A stretch of 64,000 nucleotides of DNA, taken from contig CM053332.1 of assembly GCA_028583605.1 (NCBI GenBank), positions 15,387,267-15,451,266 of the forward strand, read 5' to 3'. Within the stretch, counting starts at the first letter, position 1, and every line of letters starts with the position of its first letter. Below are positions 11,252 to 21,949 of the stretch, one piece after another. Source of the DNA: Dastarcus helophoroides. Taxonomy: Eukaryota > Arthropoda > Insecta > Coleoptera > Bothrideridae. A model generated the notes under the pieces. The model searched no databases. It saw nothing but the letters and a program-made list of their open reading frames with translations, and was not told the origin of the DNA. The translations under genes and the position numbers were made by a program.

Positions 11252-12290
11252 TATTATTATTTCAAGCATTTTCCTCTCATTTGCAAAATTGATAGCATTG
11301 GAAACAGTTAACCAACGACCAGTAACAACTAACTTAACATTCCAATATTGCACACCACCACCACTGGTCGTGGTTTGCTCCATTATCGGGAAATGCCAAA
11401 AACCAGAACTTTGCTCCATACAAATGATTATATCTCGGATAATTTTGCACCAAATCAATTGTAAGATGGCTTTTTGGATAGAGGAATATCTTTCTTGAGA
11501 CGATCATAGGCATTTGCTACATTTTTAAATTGCGATTAAAGTATTACCATTCACTAGGGAACATACTTGAGCTTCTCAATATACTTGTCAACAAAAGTAA
11601 CCGAGTTCACACATTAGGAAACATGATGAGCAACTTCAGTTGACAAAACGCGAGCTAGGAGTAGGTTATTACGAAAGCATTATCAAAGAATGGAAAGTGG
11701 TAACTGCAAGAGATTTGACAATAGCGATGAAATAAAGGGAAGGACTTTTCCTTCCCTTTCTGCTCTTTTTTAAGAGTATTCGGAAATAAAAGGCTTTTAA
11801 ACAAGCAAAAAGCTTGTTGAGAAGTTGAAAACCAAAGCACCAAAATACTAGTAGTTTCCCTGATCTTGACTATTACTATTTGTGCGAACTCTAGTTGACG
11901 TGTCATCTTAAACATCTCACATTCAAAAGAAAGTCGTAGTACCGTCAAGACGGCTCAAAAACGTCAAACAAGCTTTAACTTTATAATTTTTCTCAGTTCT
12001 CTTCCTCATGAAGACGAGTCCTTGATTTTTTATCAAACAGTTTTTTATTTGAGTTAGGAAAAATAGTTTTACATTTTCCTATTGAGACATTCTCTGCTTC
12101 TTTTTTTAAATGTCTATTGGAATATCTCTTAATGTGTCATAAGTACGGCGAATATTCCTAACAACTTTTTCAAAAATTCTTTGTTGTCACTGAAAGAGAT
12201 ATTATGAATTTAAAACGTAAATTCATCCATAGTGCAACACGACTTAAGAAGTCTCTATCTTTTTCAAAACGAGCGCACACCAAACGCGAT
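11252..12290. other. No recognisable feature
   Basis: AT-rich DNA between the solo LTR and the 112-bp array. A 97-codon minus-strand open frame (11655-11948) lacks recognisable motifs and is not called. Confidence 0.4.
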
Positions 12291-12292
12291 GC

Positions 12293-13408
12293 TCCTACTC
12301 TTGCACGCTTCTGGTCAACATTCAGACAGTTGGAGATCCATTTTGCAGAAAATTCTTTCATAACCAAATCAATATGCACTCATTGTGTCATTGTGTCAAT
12401 CTTCTTCTACTCTTGCACGCTTCTGGTCAACATTCAGACAGTTGGAGATCCATTTTGCAGAACATTCTCTCATAACCATATCGACATGCACTCATTGTGT
12501 CATTATGTCAATCTTCTTCTATTCTTGCACGCGTCTGGTCAACATTGAGACAGCTGGAAATCCATTTTGCAGAAAATTCTCTGATAACCAAATCGATATA
12601 CCCTCATTGTGTCATTGTATCAATCTTCTTCTACTCTTGCACGCTTCTGGTCAACATTGAGACAGCTGGAAATCCATTTTGCAGAAAATTCTCTGATAAC
12701 CGAATCGATATACACTCATTGTCTCATTGTGTCAATTTTCTTCGTCTCTTGCACGCTTCTGGTCAACATTCCGACATTTGGAGATTCATTTTGCAGAAAA
12801 TTCTCTCATAACCAAATCGACATGAACTCACTGTGTCATTGGGTCAATCTTGTTCTACTCTTGCATGCTTCTGATCAACCTTTAGAGAGTTGGAGATCCA
12901 TTTTGTAGAAAATTCTCTCATAACCAAATCGACATGCACTCATTGTGTCATTGTGTCAATCTTCTTCTACTCTTGCACGCTTCTGGTCAACATTCAGACA
13001 GTATGAGATCCAGTTTGCAGAAAATTCTCTCATAACCAAATCGACATGCACTCATTGTGTCATTATGTCAATCTTCTTCTACTCTTGCACACTTCTGGTC
13101 AACATTCAGAGAGTTGGAGATCCATTTTGCAGAAAATTCTTTCATAACCAAATCGACATGCACTGCTTCTGTCATCATGTCAATCTTCTTCTACTCTTGC
13201 ACGGTTCTGGTTAACATTCAGACAGTTGGAGATCTATTTTGCAGAAAATTCTCTCATAACCAAATTGACATGAACTCATTGTCTCATTGTGTCAATCTTG
13301 TTCTACTCTTGCATGCTTCTGGACAACATTCAGACAGTTGCAGATCCATTTTACAGAAAATTCTCTCATAACCAAATCGACATGAACTCATTGTGTCAAT
13401 CTTCTTCT
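12293..13408. repeat. 112-bp tandem repeat, about ten units
   Basis: The block gcttctggtcaacattcaga recurs with a period of 112 bp (near 12309, 12421, 12533, 12645, 12757, 12869, 12981, 13093, 13205, 13317), together with cattttgcagaaaattct and catgcactcattgtgtca. Units differ by a few substitutions each, so the array is fairly young. The partly overlapping 90-114 codon frames seen in all units are the same repeat read repeatedly, not genes. The array directly abuts the 3' end of an RTE-like relic (minus strand) at 13410. Confidence 0.95.
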
Positions 13409-13409
13409 T

Positions 13410-13778
13410 TAGCCTGTTCGCATCCAGTCCTGTACATAGACCTCCTCCATTTTTCCACTGTTTTCTATCTTGAGCATTCAATATCCAGTTTTTGCTAGCT
13501 CGCCTCTTATTATCGTCTCTCAATCTTGTTTGAGGGCATCCCACACTTCGTTGAGTTTCCCTGGATCTCAATTGTATTATCATCTTGGTCCATATAATAT
13601 AATCTCTGGCGACTTGTCTTGCCCAGCGACATTTATAAGTGGTTACACGTTCTATGACATCGACGACTCTCGTTCTCTCTCTGATGGATTCGCTTCTGAT
13701 TCGGTCTCTCAAACTGATCCCACACATTGCACGCTCTATCGCTTGTTGGCATACCCTTAAACGATGCGCCCTGCTTTG
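13410..13778 (-). pseudogene. RTE-like retrotransposon C-terminus
   Basis: The minus strand encodes the typical RTE C-terminal region: HRLRVCQQAIERAMCGISLR, then a RIRSESIRERTRV-like block, KCRWARQVAR, QRSVGCPQTR and NAQDRKQWKNGG near the end, in one open frame that extends on both sides into other DNA (13284-13820). Canonical copies have a similar spacing of these blocks. The upstream RT part of the same element is at 15590-16010, separated by a DNA element. The frame runs on into the 112-bp array, so the stop at 13284 is not the original one. Confidence 0.75.
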
Positions 13779-13904
13779 TGTTAAACTAGACACTTTATTC
13801 TGTATATTTCTCTTTGACATAAAATATATTTTCTCTCTGACATAAGTGTCAACGATCCTGAGAGAGGCGATTTTCTTCCAGCTGTGTAAATAACTCTCGG
13901 TTAG

Positions 13905-15362
13905 CTTTCTTTTTTTAAGTCTAATCCACTCGCAAAGGGTAACTCCATTATGCTTTCAAAGCACTTCGAGTAGGATGCGAAAACAAGGATAGATGGCAAT
14001 AAACCGCCTTCTTAAACAAGGATAGGTTGTAATTTTTAGAAAAAAAAATATTTCGGTAACAAGTACCATAATTTGGAAGTTCTATAAAAAAAGACTCTCC
14101 GTAGACAGAAGTCCTTACTGTGTCAAGCTGGACCGCACAGGAATTTGCTGTCTCCGACTCTCTAGTATACCTCAAGAATCTTGCCCTTGGGGGGATCAAT
14201 CCTATTAGTTCCTGCGAGCGTCTTCCATGATAGGACTTGTAGAAAAGAGACAAGTCACCAACGATACGCTTGTCCTCTAGTGTTTCGAGAGAATCAGTTA
14301 GATTCTCGTCATCAATTAGGCGAATCGCTCTTATTTGAATTGATTCCAAGAGAGCTAAAGTGTGTTCTGGGGCTGAACTCCAAACATGAGAACAGTATTC
14401 CAGTGTGGGCCTAACTTTGGCCTTGTATAGTGTTAATAGCTGATTAGATGTGAAGTACTCTTTAGCTCTAAAGAGAAAGCATAGCTTCTGAGAGGCGGAT
14501 TTGACAATGGCGCGCACATGATAGACTCAAGAGAAGTTAATGCTCGCATTCACTTCTAGGATAGATAGATTAGATCCTATCGGAAGGATTTTATCGTCCA
14601 TTACGATGTTTGTTGCATGATCCCTTGATGTTTTCTTAGAGAAAACCGCGGCTTGAGTTTTTGAAGCGTTGAAGTCGACCAAATTGTTCTTACCCCATTC
14701 TAGAATAATCCCGAGATCTCGATTAATTGTCTGTATCTGCTGTTTCCTTAGTCGATCTGAAGCAGCGATAGATAATGGTTTGTCGGAGAAAAAAGATGAC
14801 ACAAGATTACTATCATCTGCGTAGCTGTATATAGGATTGAAAGTTGAAGCTAAGAGATCGTTTATGTGTAACAGAAATAGAGTAGGAGATAGAACAGACC
14901 CCTAAGGCACCCCTGCGTTAACCACAAATGTCTCGGATGAGATGCCATCGACGACGACCTGAAGAGACCTGTCAGCGAGAAAATTGGATATCAAATGACA
15001 GAGTCTAGGAGGAATTGAAATAGAGAAGGAGACAGGACAGACCTCTGAGGTATCCCTGCATTAATCGCAAATGTCTTGAATGAGATGCTATTGATGACGA
15101 CCTGAAGAGATCTGTCAGCGAGAAAATTGGATATCAAATGACAGAGTCCAGGAGGAAGACCATAAGATGTTAATTTGGCGAGAAGAGATCAATGCCAGAC
15201 TCTGTCGAAAGCCTTTGAGATATCCAATGCCACAAGCCCACCATTTTTTTCCCTAGCTGAGTTACAGATATGAGTAACATATGTCAGTAGAGCGCCAGTG
15301 GAACGTTGTTGTCTAAAACCGTATTGTCTGTCGGAGATGATTCTATTTTCCTCCAAATATTT
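13905..15362 (-). pseudogene. Non-LTR retrotransposon, RT to 3' end (family A)
   Basis: Minus-strand order: YGFRQQRST and LVALDISKAFDRVWH near 15190-15330, a NAGVP-stop-GSVLSP strand near 14905, the catalytic YADD at about 14818-14829, then SKTQAAVFSKK, YKAKVRPTLEYCSHVWSSAP, LLESIQIRAIRLIDDENL, GDLSLFYKSYHG and NYNLSLFKKAV up to about 13950, then a 3' end with an A-run (T-run on plus at about 13908-13917). The downstream 189-codon frame (13948-14517) is intact. A Gln-to-stop change in PQGS and an internal duplication kill the upstream half. Jockey/CR1-like group; exact clade not settled. Shares its 3' terminus with copies at 24943 and 63705. Confidence 0.8.
14885..15165. repeat. ~142-bp direct duplication inside RT relic
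   Basis: The blocks gtcagcgagaaaattggata and tcaaatgacagagtc occur at about 14968-15006 and again at about 15112-15148, each preceded by a version of ccctgcgttaaccacaaatg. The second copy differs by several substitutions, so the duplication is not recent. Confidence 0.8.
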
Positions 15363-15589
15363 CAGGATAGTTGACTCATATCAGACAGAAATGTACGAAA
15401 TAAAGTGTCTAATCTAAACGAACCCTTAGGGTTTACTGTCTCGAGGCTGTATGTCATGACAGACATTATGCCAGAGTCCAAGACTTTCCTATGTAAATAA
15501 GTCTCGGATAGCTTCTCTCAGGATAGTTGACACTTATATCAGAGAGAAATGTACGGAATAAAGTGCCTAATCTAAACGCACTCTTAAGG

Positions 15590-16010
15590 TTACTGTCTCC
15601 AGGCAGGCAATAGGCAAGGGTCGAAGACTTTCCGTTTCAGATTGATGAGAATGTTCGATTTCCTGAGGATGTGGCCAAGTTTTCCAAATGCCGCCCATGT
15701 CAAGCCACCTCGCCTGGTGATTTCTGCGGCCTGATTTTCTTTGTCGAGCCTGATGTTGTGGCCAAGGTACACGAATTCTTTAACCACTTCAAGTGTGTAG
15801 TTGTTGAGCGTAATCTGAATGTTGTCTGGATTCATGACCTTGGTTTTTTGAAAGTTCATCCTTAGTCCCACGATCTCCGAAACTTCTTTCAGCTATCTTA
15901 ATATAACTTTAAATTCATTAGCGTCGGTGCTCATTAGGATGATGTCATCAGCGAAGCGTAGGTGACTCAGAAACTTTCCGTCGAACTTTAGTCTTTAAAT
16001 TCTCAGAAAG
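15590..16010 (-). pseudogene. RTE-like reverse transcriptase fragment
   Basis: The minus strand encodes LRFADDIILMSTDANEFK near 15935-15965 (the catalytic F/YADD box), a stop, LKEVSEIVGLRMNFQKTKVM, EFVYLGHNIRL, GLTWAAFGKLGHILR and INLKRKVFDPCLLP near 15610. This is the usual RTE order. A 93-codon frame is open at 15590-15871. Probably the 5' continuation of the relic at 13410-13778, now split. Confidence 0.8.
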
Positions 16011-16279
16011 TCCACTTAATAAGGTGCTTATTACCTAACAAATATTTTTATTTATAGCCATTGTAGCTGATAGTATGGGAACTGAAATATGAGCAACATT
16101 TTTTCGTGAGACGCATTATGTACGTTTCTGTTAGGAATATTTTTGGAGACAAAACTAAATCTTTGGGTTGAGCTTGAAGATGAACCATCTGCTCTTTGCT
16201 TTTCTATAAAAATTTAACCCTAAATTATAAAAGTAATTCCGTGGTGTGCACTTTTGGTTTTACCAAAGCGATTTTTTGA
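16011..16279. other. No recognisable feature
   Basis: Short AT-rich spacer between two retroelement relics. Nothing supportable. Confidence 0.35.
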
Positions 16280-17042
16280 TTTTTTTTATAGCGGGTGTCC
16301 TACAGTCTACGTCACTTCCCACATTTCAAATGCCACACCTCTTTATTTGTCCATTCGTTTTCTTTATATTTCTATCCCTCATTATCCTTTTATTTCATCC
16401 ATCTATTGCGTTATTGGTCTTCCTCTTTTCATCTTATTCTCTGGCTTATTCTTTGGCATATAAGAGGGTGTAGTCTTCAGGCCACCTTTTTTCTTCCATT
16501 CTCTTTACGTGGCCCAACTCTATTAGCTACCTTGTTTTTAATATTATCAGCAGTGTTATATTCTTCCTGTTATTCTACGTCTTCATTTCTTACATATTAT
16601 AGTTTCGAAAGTCTGCATGATTTCCGAGGAAGTACATTTCTACGGCTTCTACTTTTTTTTTCTCCCTTTTTTGTTAGTTGCCAATATTCAGCTCCATAGG
16701 TGTGGTAGATTGGTCTACGATAGCCTTACAAATGTTCAGCTTGGTTTTATCTTGTTTGACCGTATCAGGAGGTTTAGAGCGCGAATACCTGTCCTTCCTT
16801 GCTCTATTTGACTATGTACATCCTCTTTTAAAGTTTTCTGTTTGGAAATGATACTCCCCAAGTACGTATTCGTTAGCTTTTTTAATCTGGCACAAGTCTA
16901 TATCTATGTTTAGGTTCTGCTGGTCCCCAATTTTCAAACATTTCTTCTTTGGTCATATTCATGTTAAGGCCCCATTCCCTGTATTCGTCTTTTAATTTCC
17001 TCATCATGTAATTGATGTCTTCTTCGTCAGATGCTACGAGGG
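16280..17042 (-). pseudogene. Non-LTR retrotransposon C-terminal relic, split by mariner
   Basis: The minus strand contains ASDEEDINYMMRKLKDEYRE and WGLNMNMTKEE just inside 17040, then a diverged SFPNRKL region, THTYGAEYWQLTKKGEKKVE-like words near 16690, VEAVEMYFLG, and GHVKRMEEKRWPEDYTLLYA near 16480-16520, in several frames. The order matches RTE-like elements. The catalytic box would lie just upstream, at the point where the mariner fossil (17045-18280) interrupts. Plus-strand frames here (16246-16811) are shadows. Confidence 0.65.
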
Positions 17043-17044
17043 TA

Positions 17045-18280
17045 ATCAAATATGAATCGGAATTTGTTTTTATAACATTATTGGTACAAGATACATTATA
17101 TGAAAGTTATTAACAATTTTTCTATATAATCTCCTGATTTCGTTATTCATTTTTCCCAACGGATTTGGTGTTTTTAATGTCATCATCATAAAAAGAAGGG
17201 AGGCGTTTTTGCAGCCAATTGCGTACAAATGTCTCAACAGGATCATCATCATGAAATCGCTCACCTCCTAGAGCTTCCCAAACCAATGATAATCGCATGG
17301 TTATAAGTCGGGACTATAAGGAGGGAGTTCTAATGTTGCCCAATGCATTTCCTCTAATTTTTGATGTGTCAGATTGGCTGAGTGGGCTGTCGTGAAGCAA
17401 AATCTTATTTCTGACCGAAAATTCGCGTCTCTTTCGCCAAATATGCACGTTTTGCTTCATCCAATAGCTGACAGTAGTAGGTAGCATTAACCGTACGAAT
17501 ATTCATGCAAAAAATCGAAGTGCACAACTCCTTTACAATTCCAAAACACTGTCGCAAGAACTTTCCAACTGAGAAGCGATTTTTTGCCTTGACGGATGCA
17601 TCTTCTCCATTTCAAGCTTGCTTGTTTAGATTCAGGAGCGTAATGGTGGACCCAAGTTCCATCATAGTTAATGATACGTTGTAAAAAACCATCACCTTTA
17701 GGTTGAAAACGTCCAAGATGGCGCTGACAAATCTCCAGATGTTGTTGTTTCTATTCTTCAGTCAAAAAGACGAGGTACCCACCTGGCAGAAATTTTTCGA
17801 AACGTCAGCTCATCTGTAATGATGGATTAAGTACTCTAAAAGCTTATCCCTATGTGAGCTGCAATTTCAATAACAGTTAAACGGCGATCACCTTCCAAAA
17901 AGCGTTGAACCGAGTTAATCTTGTCCGCAATCACATTGGTCCGAGGACGACGGACGTGGGGTTCATTTTCAACTTGAGTTCGTCCTTCCAAAAATTGTTT
18001 GTGCCATTCATACACTTGAGTTTCCTTCAAATAAGTATCCCCAAAATGTGCTTCTAGTCTACAAAGAATTTCGGCGAGATTTACATTTTCAACGGCAAGA
18101 AATTTAATAATAATGCGCTGCGCAATGTGCGGATGAACCTCTTGCTCAATCGTTATATTTACAACTGGCGAACCGGCGAGAACGGAACTCGCTTGAGCGC
18201 AGGAAGTCACGTGATATCCGCTTCTAAGAGTATGCGCAAACTCCCAACGACATGATAGAAATTCCGGTTCATATTTGATT
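17045..18280 (-). mobile_element. Fossil mariner transposon (1236 bp)
   Basis: Terminal inverted repeats begin aatcaaatatgaa(t/c)cgg at 17045 and, as complement, end at 18280. TA dinucleotides at 17043-17044 and 18281-18282 form the target duplication. The length fits mariner elements (about 1.2-1.3 kb). The minus strand carries a broken mariner transposase: an N-terminal helix-turn-helix frame (17836-18210, containing YEWHKQFLEGRTQVENEP and RRLTVIEIAAHIGIS), then pieces such as LLHDSPLSQS near 17390 and GGERFHDDDPVETFVRNWLQ near 17230 in shifted frames. The HDNAR-type motif is changed and several stops are present, so it is inactive. Confidence 0.85.
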
Positions 18281-18344
18281 TACCTTCATACTATTATAAC
18301 AGTGACTTAAGTTTAACCAAATTATACCAATGTTATTCTTATGT

Positions 18345-18700
18345 TTGGAAGTCAGCTCTTCGACACACATTAGCTCTTTTGGATTCTATTCAAAGAAGGA
18401 CCATTCGTCTAACCAATGATAAAACTTAGACTGAGTTTCTTCAGACACTGGAGCACAGGCAGGTTGGAAACTTGTCTCTTTTTTGCAAGTACTTTCATGA
18501 AATATTCTCGTAAGAGCTAGACACTTTAATCTCCCTCAAGAGCAACATTTTCAGAGTATATTCATTGCGTGAAAATAACTTAACGATACAAGACAGTCGG
18601 ACAAACACCTCCACAGAATGATAATTATAAACGACCCGAGGTGTAGTGGCTGTTTAGAAGTAGATGAGAGTGTCGAGCATGTGATGTTGATACCGCGTTA
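18345..18700 (+). pseudogene. Family A C-terminal fragments, plus strand
   Basis: The plus strand reads LALLDSIQRRTIRLTND, stop, LEHRQVGNLSLFCKYFHE and VYSLRENNLTIQDSRTNTST, matching the C-terminal region of the copy at 13948-14517. From about 18635 a different non-LTR tail with a zinc-finger-like CSGC...EHV pattern (RCSGCLEVDESVEHVM) follows. Two relics are probably joined here. Confidence 0.6.
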
Positions 18701-19640
18701 GTCGTGATAACATTTTTTTAGGAGGATTGACCGGGAGGAACGGCCAATTTGGGCGAAAATAACTAATTTTTGGTTTAAGAACGTCATCGCCAAGTGTTTT
18801 CAAACAGAAAAAGACGGTGTCCCTTATAAACATGGAAGACGACAACCATCGCTCACAGATGACAGCAGTTACGATACGTATCGTTAGAAAACTAGAAAAG
18901 ATGGCGGTTGACGTTCATAGATGGCAGCACTAAAGGAGTTGTGTCGTTTGAAAATCAAACAAGGAAAATGGCGGATAACGGTCACAAGGCTTGAAAAATG
19001 AGAAAATAGAAGGCTTTAACCGTAAATCCAGGCAATTTGGCAGTGAAGCACTGCGAATGTTGATTAGAAACAACTGCCACGAAATTAAGAATACGTACCG
19101 CAAAAAAAATTCAAATATTAACGGAAAAAGCACACTCTGCGAGCACGTGGCTTGAAATTTACGAACGGAAATTTTGTCAGGCTGAAAGGGGGCAAGGTGA
19201 ATGATGCAAGCAGTATTAAACAAACAAACAAAAAAAAATAACACTAATAAACACTGAACAAGAAGAAAAAAAAAAAAGACTTACGGTTTTTAAACTCGGG
19301 TCGCAACGGTGCACTATCAATGTCGTACGTCGGCGTCGGTAGAAAATTTGCGGTCAAAGCGCTAGGCAAATGAGCAAAGGTCGCAATGGGAAGTGGGCGG
19401 CTGAAGATTCTCGACGGTTGGAGAAATCTTGCACTGGTGGAGTACTGACCACGACGACAGCAGAGAGGGAACTAAACTTACTCCCGAGGGACTTGAGTGA
19501 ATCACAATTCGCTCATTAGGGGTGCCTAGCGCTTTGATGCAGCGAGTGTCGTCAAAAGCGGGAAAATTGAAAATATATTTATTTCGCTCCGGTATCAATG
19601 TGTCACTGCCCGGCACTAGCATCAATCAGAGGATCCACGC
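18701..19640. other. No recognised gene; possibly element debris
   Basis: Less AT-rich than the surroundings in 19270-19640. No motif recognised on either strand; minus-strand frames at 18930-19244 and 19362-19625 have no known domain. Could be internal sequence of the element whose end is at 19655-19735. Confidence 0.3.
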
Positions 19641-19654
19641 TGGGGGACTTCTGG

Positions 19655-19815
19655 CCTAGTGTGACCAGTTTGAGAGAGGCGCATCCAAGGGAAGTTCTTC
19701 AGCTTCTCAACAAGGTTGGGTGGCTGAATGAATGACCAAGGACACCTCAATCACGGGGCCCGGAAAGGGTGACCTAACTGCTGGCCTAAACTTTAAGCAA
19801 TCCACAACGAATCCA
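19655..19815 (+). pseudogene. Element 3'-end repeat shared with 9150-9310
   Basis: The plus strand reads WPSVTSLREAHPREVLQLL followed by NKVGWLNE and a stop, then a downstream tail ending near caatccacaacgaatccaga. The opposite-strand copy at 9150-9310 shares these blocks. It looks like the C-terminus and short 3' UTR of a retroelement; the family is not identified. Confidence 0.5.
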
Positions 19816-20059
19816 GAAAACAGTCGAACGCAGCAAATTTCTATGTAGTTCACTTCGACAGAGTAAAAACTTCTGTCAATGGACACACTCTCTTTTACAG
19901 AACTTCATTGGAACTCGTTGCCCAACAATCTTCCCAGATAATTAAAATTTATCCGCATTTTAAAAAGAGCAGTTCGTCCTCATCCATATTCAGTTTTACA
20001 TCCTATTTACAGGATCCATAATAAGCTAATCCTTTGAGAATGGTTCCTCTTCTTCTTCC
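19816..20059. other. No recognisable feature
   Basis: Spacer between retroelement relics. Nothing supportable. Confidence 0.3.
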
Positions 20060-20645
20060 TTCTCTCTTTTAAGCGGATCACCTGTTTATTCTTCGTTCAT
20101 TTGCGTGTTACTGTATATTCAAGTTGATGTCGCTCCATCTTTTTCGAGGTCGTTCCACGCTCCTGGGTCCCAGTGATCAAGGGCAATTTTCACTATTCCG
20201 CATTTCATTCATTTTGCTTATCTGATCGTTTCACTCCCTTTTTTTGCTCAGCACCCAGCTGTTAATATTATCTACCTTACATGTGTTGCTTATATTTTCA
20301 CTTCTTTCTTTGTTGAGGAGTGTTTTTGCAGTTATTTTGCAAAGTACCTTCATTTCCATTGTTTCTAGTAGACGTTCAGTTTTCGCGGTTTCTGGTCTAG
20401 TTTCTGCTGTATATCTTCAAAAAATGAAATAAATAATCATGTCTCCTGTATTTCAATTTTTGAAAATATCCAAGGGCCAGTCCGTTCCACCAAACTTCTG
20501 CTGTATATGTCATGATGGTTCTTATTGTTGCTTCATAAATTCGGGCTTTGGTTCTAATTCCAATATTTTTATTGCACCATATGGTATCATTAAGACATCC
20601 CGCTACCCTCGCTGCTTTTATTGCTTGCTCGTGGTTCCTGGGTAA
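20060..20645 (-). pseudogene. RTE-like C-terminal relic, interrupted
   Basis: The minus strand reads EQAIKAARVAGCLNDTIW near 20610, KARIYEATIRTIMTY near 20520, then, past an 81-bp insertion, ETRPETAKTERLLETMEMKV, a CKITAKTLLNKERSENI block, DNINSWVL and RSVERPRKRWSDINLN near 20135. Order and words match a common arthropod non-LTR C-terminus. Stops and shifts make it dead. The insertion at 20415-20495 is a retroposon copy with perfect 13-bp target duplication, so it also gives an empty-site reading of the host frame. Confidence 0.75.
20415..20495 (+). mobile_element. Truncated single-arm retroposon, perfect 13-bp TSD
   Basis: Only the constant end of the palindromic family is present (tttcaatttttgaaaatatc, ccaagggccagtccgttcca). 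It is flanked by TTCTGCTGTATAT at 20402-20414 and 20496-20508, identical over 13 bp. Removing one copy and the insert restores the retroelement frame MTYTAETR, so this is a genuine insertion. Variable truncation at one end and a constant opposite end fit target-primed retroposition. Confidence 0.9.
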
Positions 20646-21400
20646 AAAAAAGGGCCAATGCAGTTCCTACGACAAAATGTCTAGTTCATCTGAAATTGCA
20701 TCATTCAAGTGACGTAAAAATATTACTCCATGCTTGATGCATTAATTGAGCAACGAGAATTAATAGATTCGAAAATGAATCTGACAAATGTGCGCCACCA
20801 TACATCATTCCTTGTGTTTGCTCGTGTTGTTCGCTTTAGCGCCCTTTCGGTATGCATGGCATTGCCGTTCCCTCAGCGGGCAGCCAACAGCTACCGCGGC
20901 GATTCTCTATTGTCAATTAGACGTGGCACACTCGATCATGTTTATTGGATTAATGAGATATGTATCCGACTGTCGACCGCACTCATCTGCATCAGATGCG
21001 ACCCCATGACCACTGATTTGTCGGGGATCGTTATGTCATCGGAATTCGTTGATTTATCGTTCCATAGTTGTACTTGAGGCTGTCACACTAAGCAAATGCC
21101 AAATAAGACAAATGTTTTCACTTTTTAGAAAATTTGGAATCTGTGCCAATTTAAATGTTAACGGGTCACCTTGAATTAAGAGCACAAAGTACTTCTTTGA
21201 GATTGTTACAGCAATAAAGTAGAGGAAGCGGTTCAGCCATATATAGAAGCGGAATTTGTAGAAAAGAAACTCAGCTTTCTAGCTCCATAATGGAGACGTT
21301 ATTTCTATGCCGTAACTTCGTCTTTTATGGATTTAAATAAATTAGTGCTAGAAACAGCCCTTTCTAAAATTTTCCGTGATAGTGCCAGTATTTAACATGT
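20646..21400. other. No recognised gene; locally GC-richer
   Basis: 20780-21075 is noticeably less AT-rich and has two overlapping open frames (20730-21077 and 20788-21009, plus), neither with a known motif. It may be low-copy DNA or an unrecognised element. I do not call a gene. Confidence 0.3.
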
Positions 21401-21404
21401 TCAG

Positions 21405-21505
21405 TATTGATGACGCACCGATGCTACGTCCATACCGATGAAAATTTGTGTACCAGTGCGTCATACAAATTTCCTTGGGTATGGATGACGCATCGGTGCG
21501 TCATG
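21405..21505. repeat. Small inverted and direct repeats of gatgacgcaccgatg
   Basis: gatgacgcaccgatg (21409-21423) and its near complement catcggtgcgtcatg (about 21490-21504) flank two further variants (ccagtgcgtcat at about 21453). This forms a hairpin-capable ~95-bp block of unknown origin. Confidence 0.5.
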
Positions 21506-21530
21506 CATATTTTTTTTATCGATTGGCTCA

Positions 21531-21755
21531 TTGAAATAAAAATCTTGTCCCCTGAAACCAAGAAAGATTAAAAAATATAACAAAGGTTGCTCTAACGCGT
21601 TTCGATAGCCAAGATATCATTTTCTCTGAAGATAATAGCTTAGTTATCGAAAGGCGTCAGAGCAGCCTTTGTTGTGTTTTTTAATCTTTCTTGGTTTCAG
21701 GGGACAAGATTTCTATTTGAAGATAACCAAGGACCAGTGCGTTCCACCAAAAAAA
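21531..21755 (+). mobile_element. Palindromic retroposon, near full length, with TSD
   Basis: The left arm from 21541 carries cttgtcccctgaaaccaag, ggttgctctaacgcg and tttcgatagccaag; the right arm carries the complements and continues through ccaaggaccag into the constant end gttccacc plus A-run (21741-21755). Flanks gattggctca (21521-21530) and gattggctta (21756-21765) match at 9 of 10. Each arm holds the hammerhead-like core (ctgaagataatagc, ttatcgaaag on the right arm). The left arm lacks the constant end, so the copy looks like a complete right arm primed into a partial inverted copy. Confidence 0.85.
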
Positions 21756-21809
21756 GATTGGCTTATGTCACTTAAGCACTTTAGTTAAGTGTTATGCTGA
21801 TGAGGTAAG

Positions 21810-21918
21810 CATACCAGATGTTTGGAATATTCCCAGTGGGTGTCATTCTGGAATGCATACCTGGATATGTTTGGAACATTCACAGTTGGTGTCGTTCTGG
21901 AATTGCCCAGTCATAAGG
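21810..21918. repeat. Direct duplication, ~53-bp unit
   Basis: gatgtttggaatattcccag at about 21816 and ggatatgtttggaacattca at about 21866 each begin a unit ending in ttctggaat. Two diverged tandem copies. Confidence 0.55.
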
Positions 21919-21949
21919 CCACATCACCCAATGGGAGCCAGCACTGAAG

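Larger units (their letters stand above)
13779..15590. mobile_element. DNA element with ~110-bp terminal inverted repeats, host of a nested non-LTR
   Basis: 13779-13907 and 15481-15590 are inverted copies: tagacactttatt, ctctctgacataagtgtcaa, atcctgagagag and a ttatttaca block appear on one side and their complements on the other. The left arm has a ~23-bp internal duplication. They lie inside an RTE-like reverse-transcriptase relic, whose code resumes on either side (LETVTL near 15600; TQSRAHRLRV near 13765). A partial second right arm (15362-15412) and a second piece of RTE code (MTYSLETVNPK near 15430-15465) show a local ~153-bp duplication. No transposase and no clear target duplication were found. 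Confidence 0.5.

Noticed and set aside
11655..11948. 97-codon minus-strand gene
   Set aside because: No recognised domain, no plausible splice context, and length within chance for this composition.
12204..13371. Family of repeated plus-strand genes of about 90-114 codons
   Set aside because: All are the 112-bp tandem repeat read in different frames; no start context, no motif, and the repeat length is not a multiple of three.
12293..13408. CRISPR array
   Set aside because: Units are 112 bp with no short constant repeat alternating with unique spacers, and the window is eukaryotic in character.
20730..21077. 115-codon plus-strand gene
   Set aside because: Overlaps another frame of similar length; no motif. 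Kept only as a GC-richer stretch.
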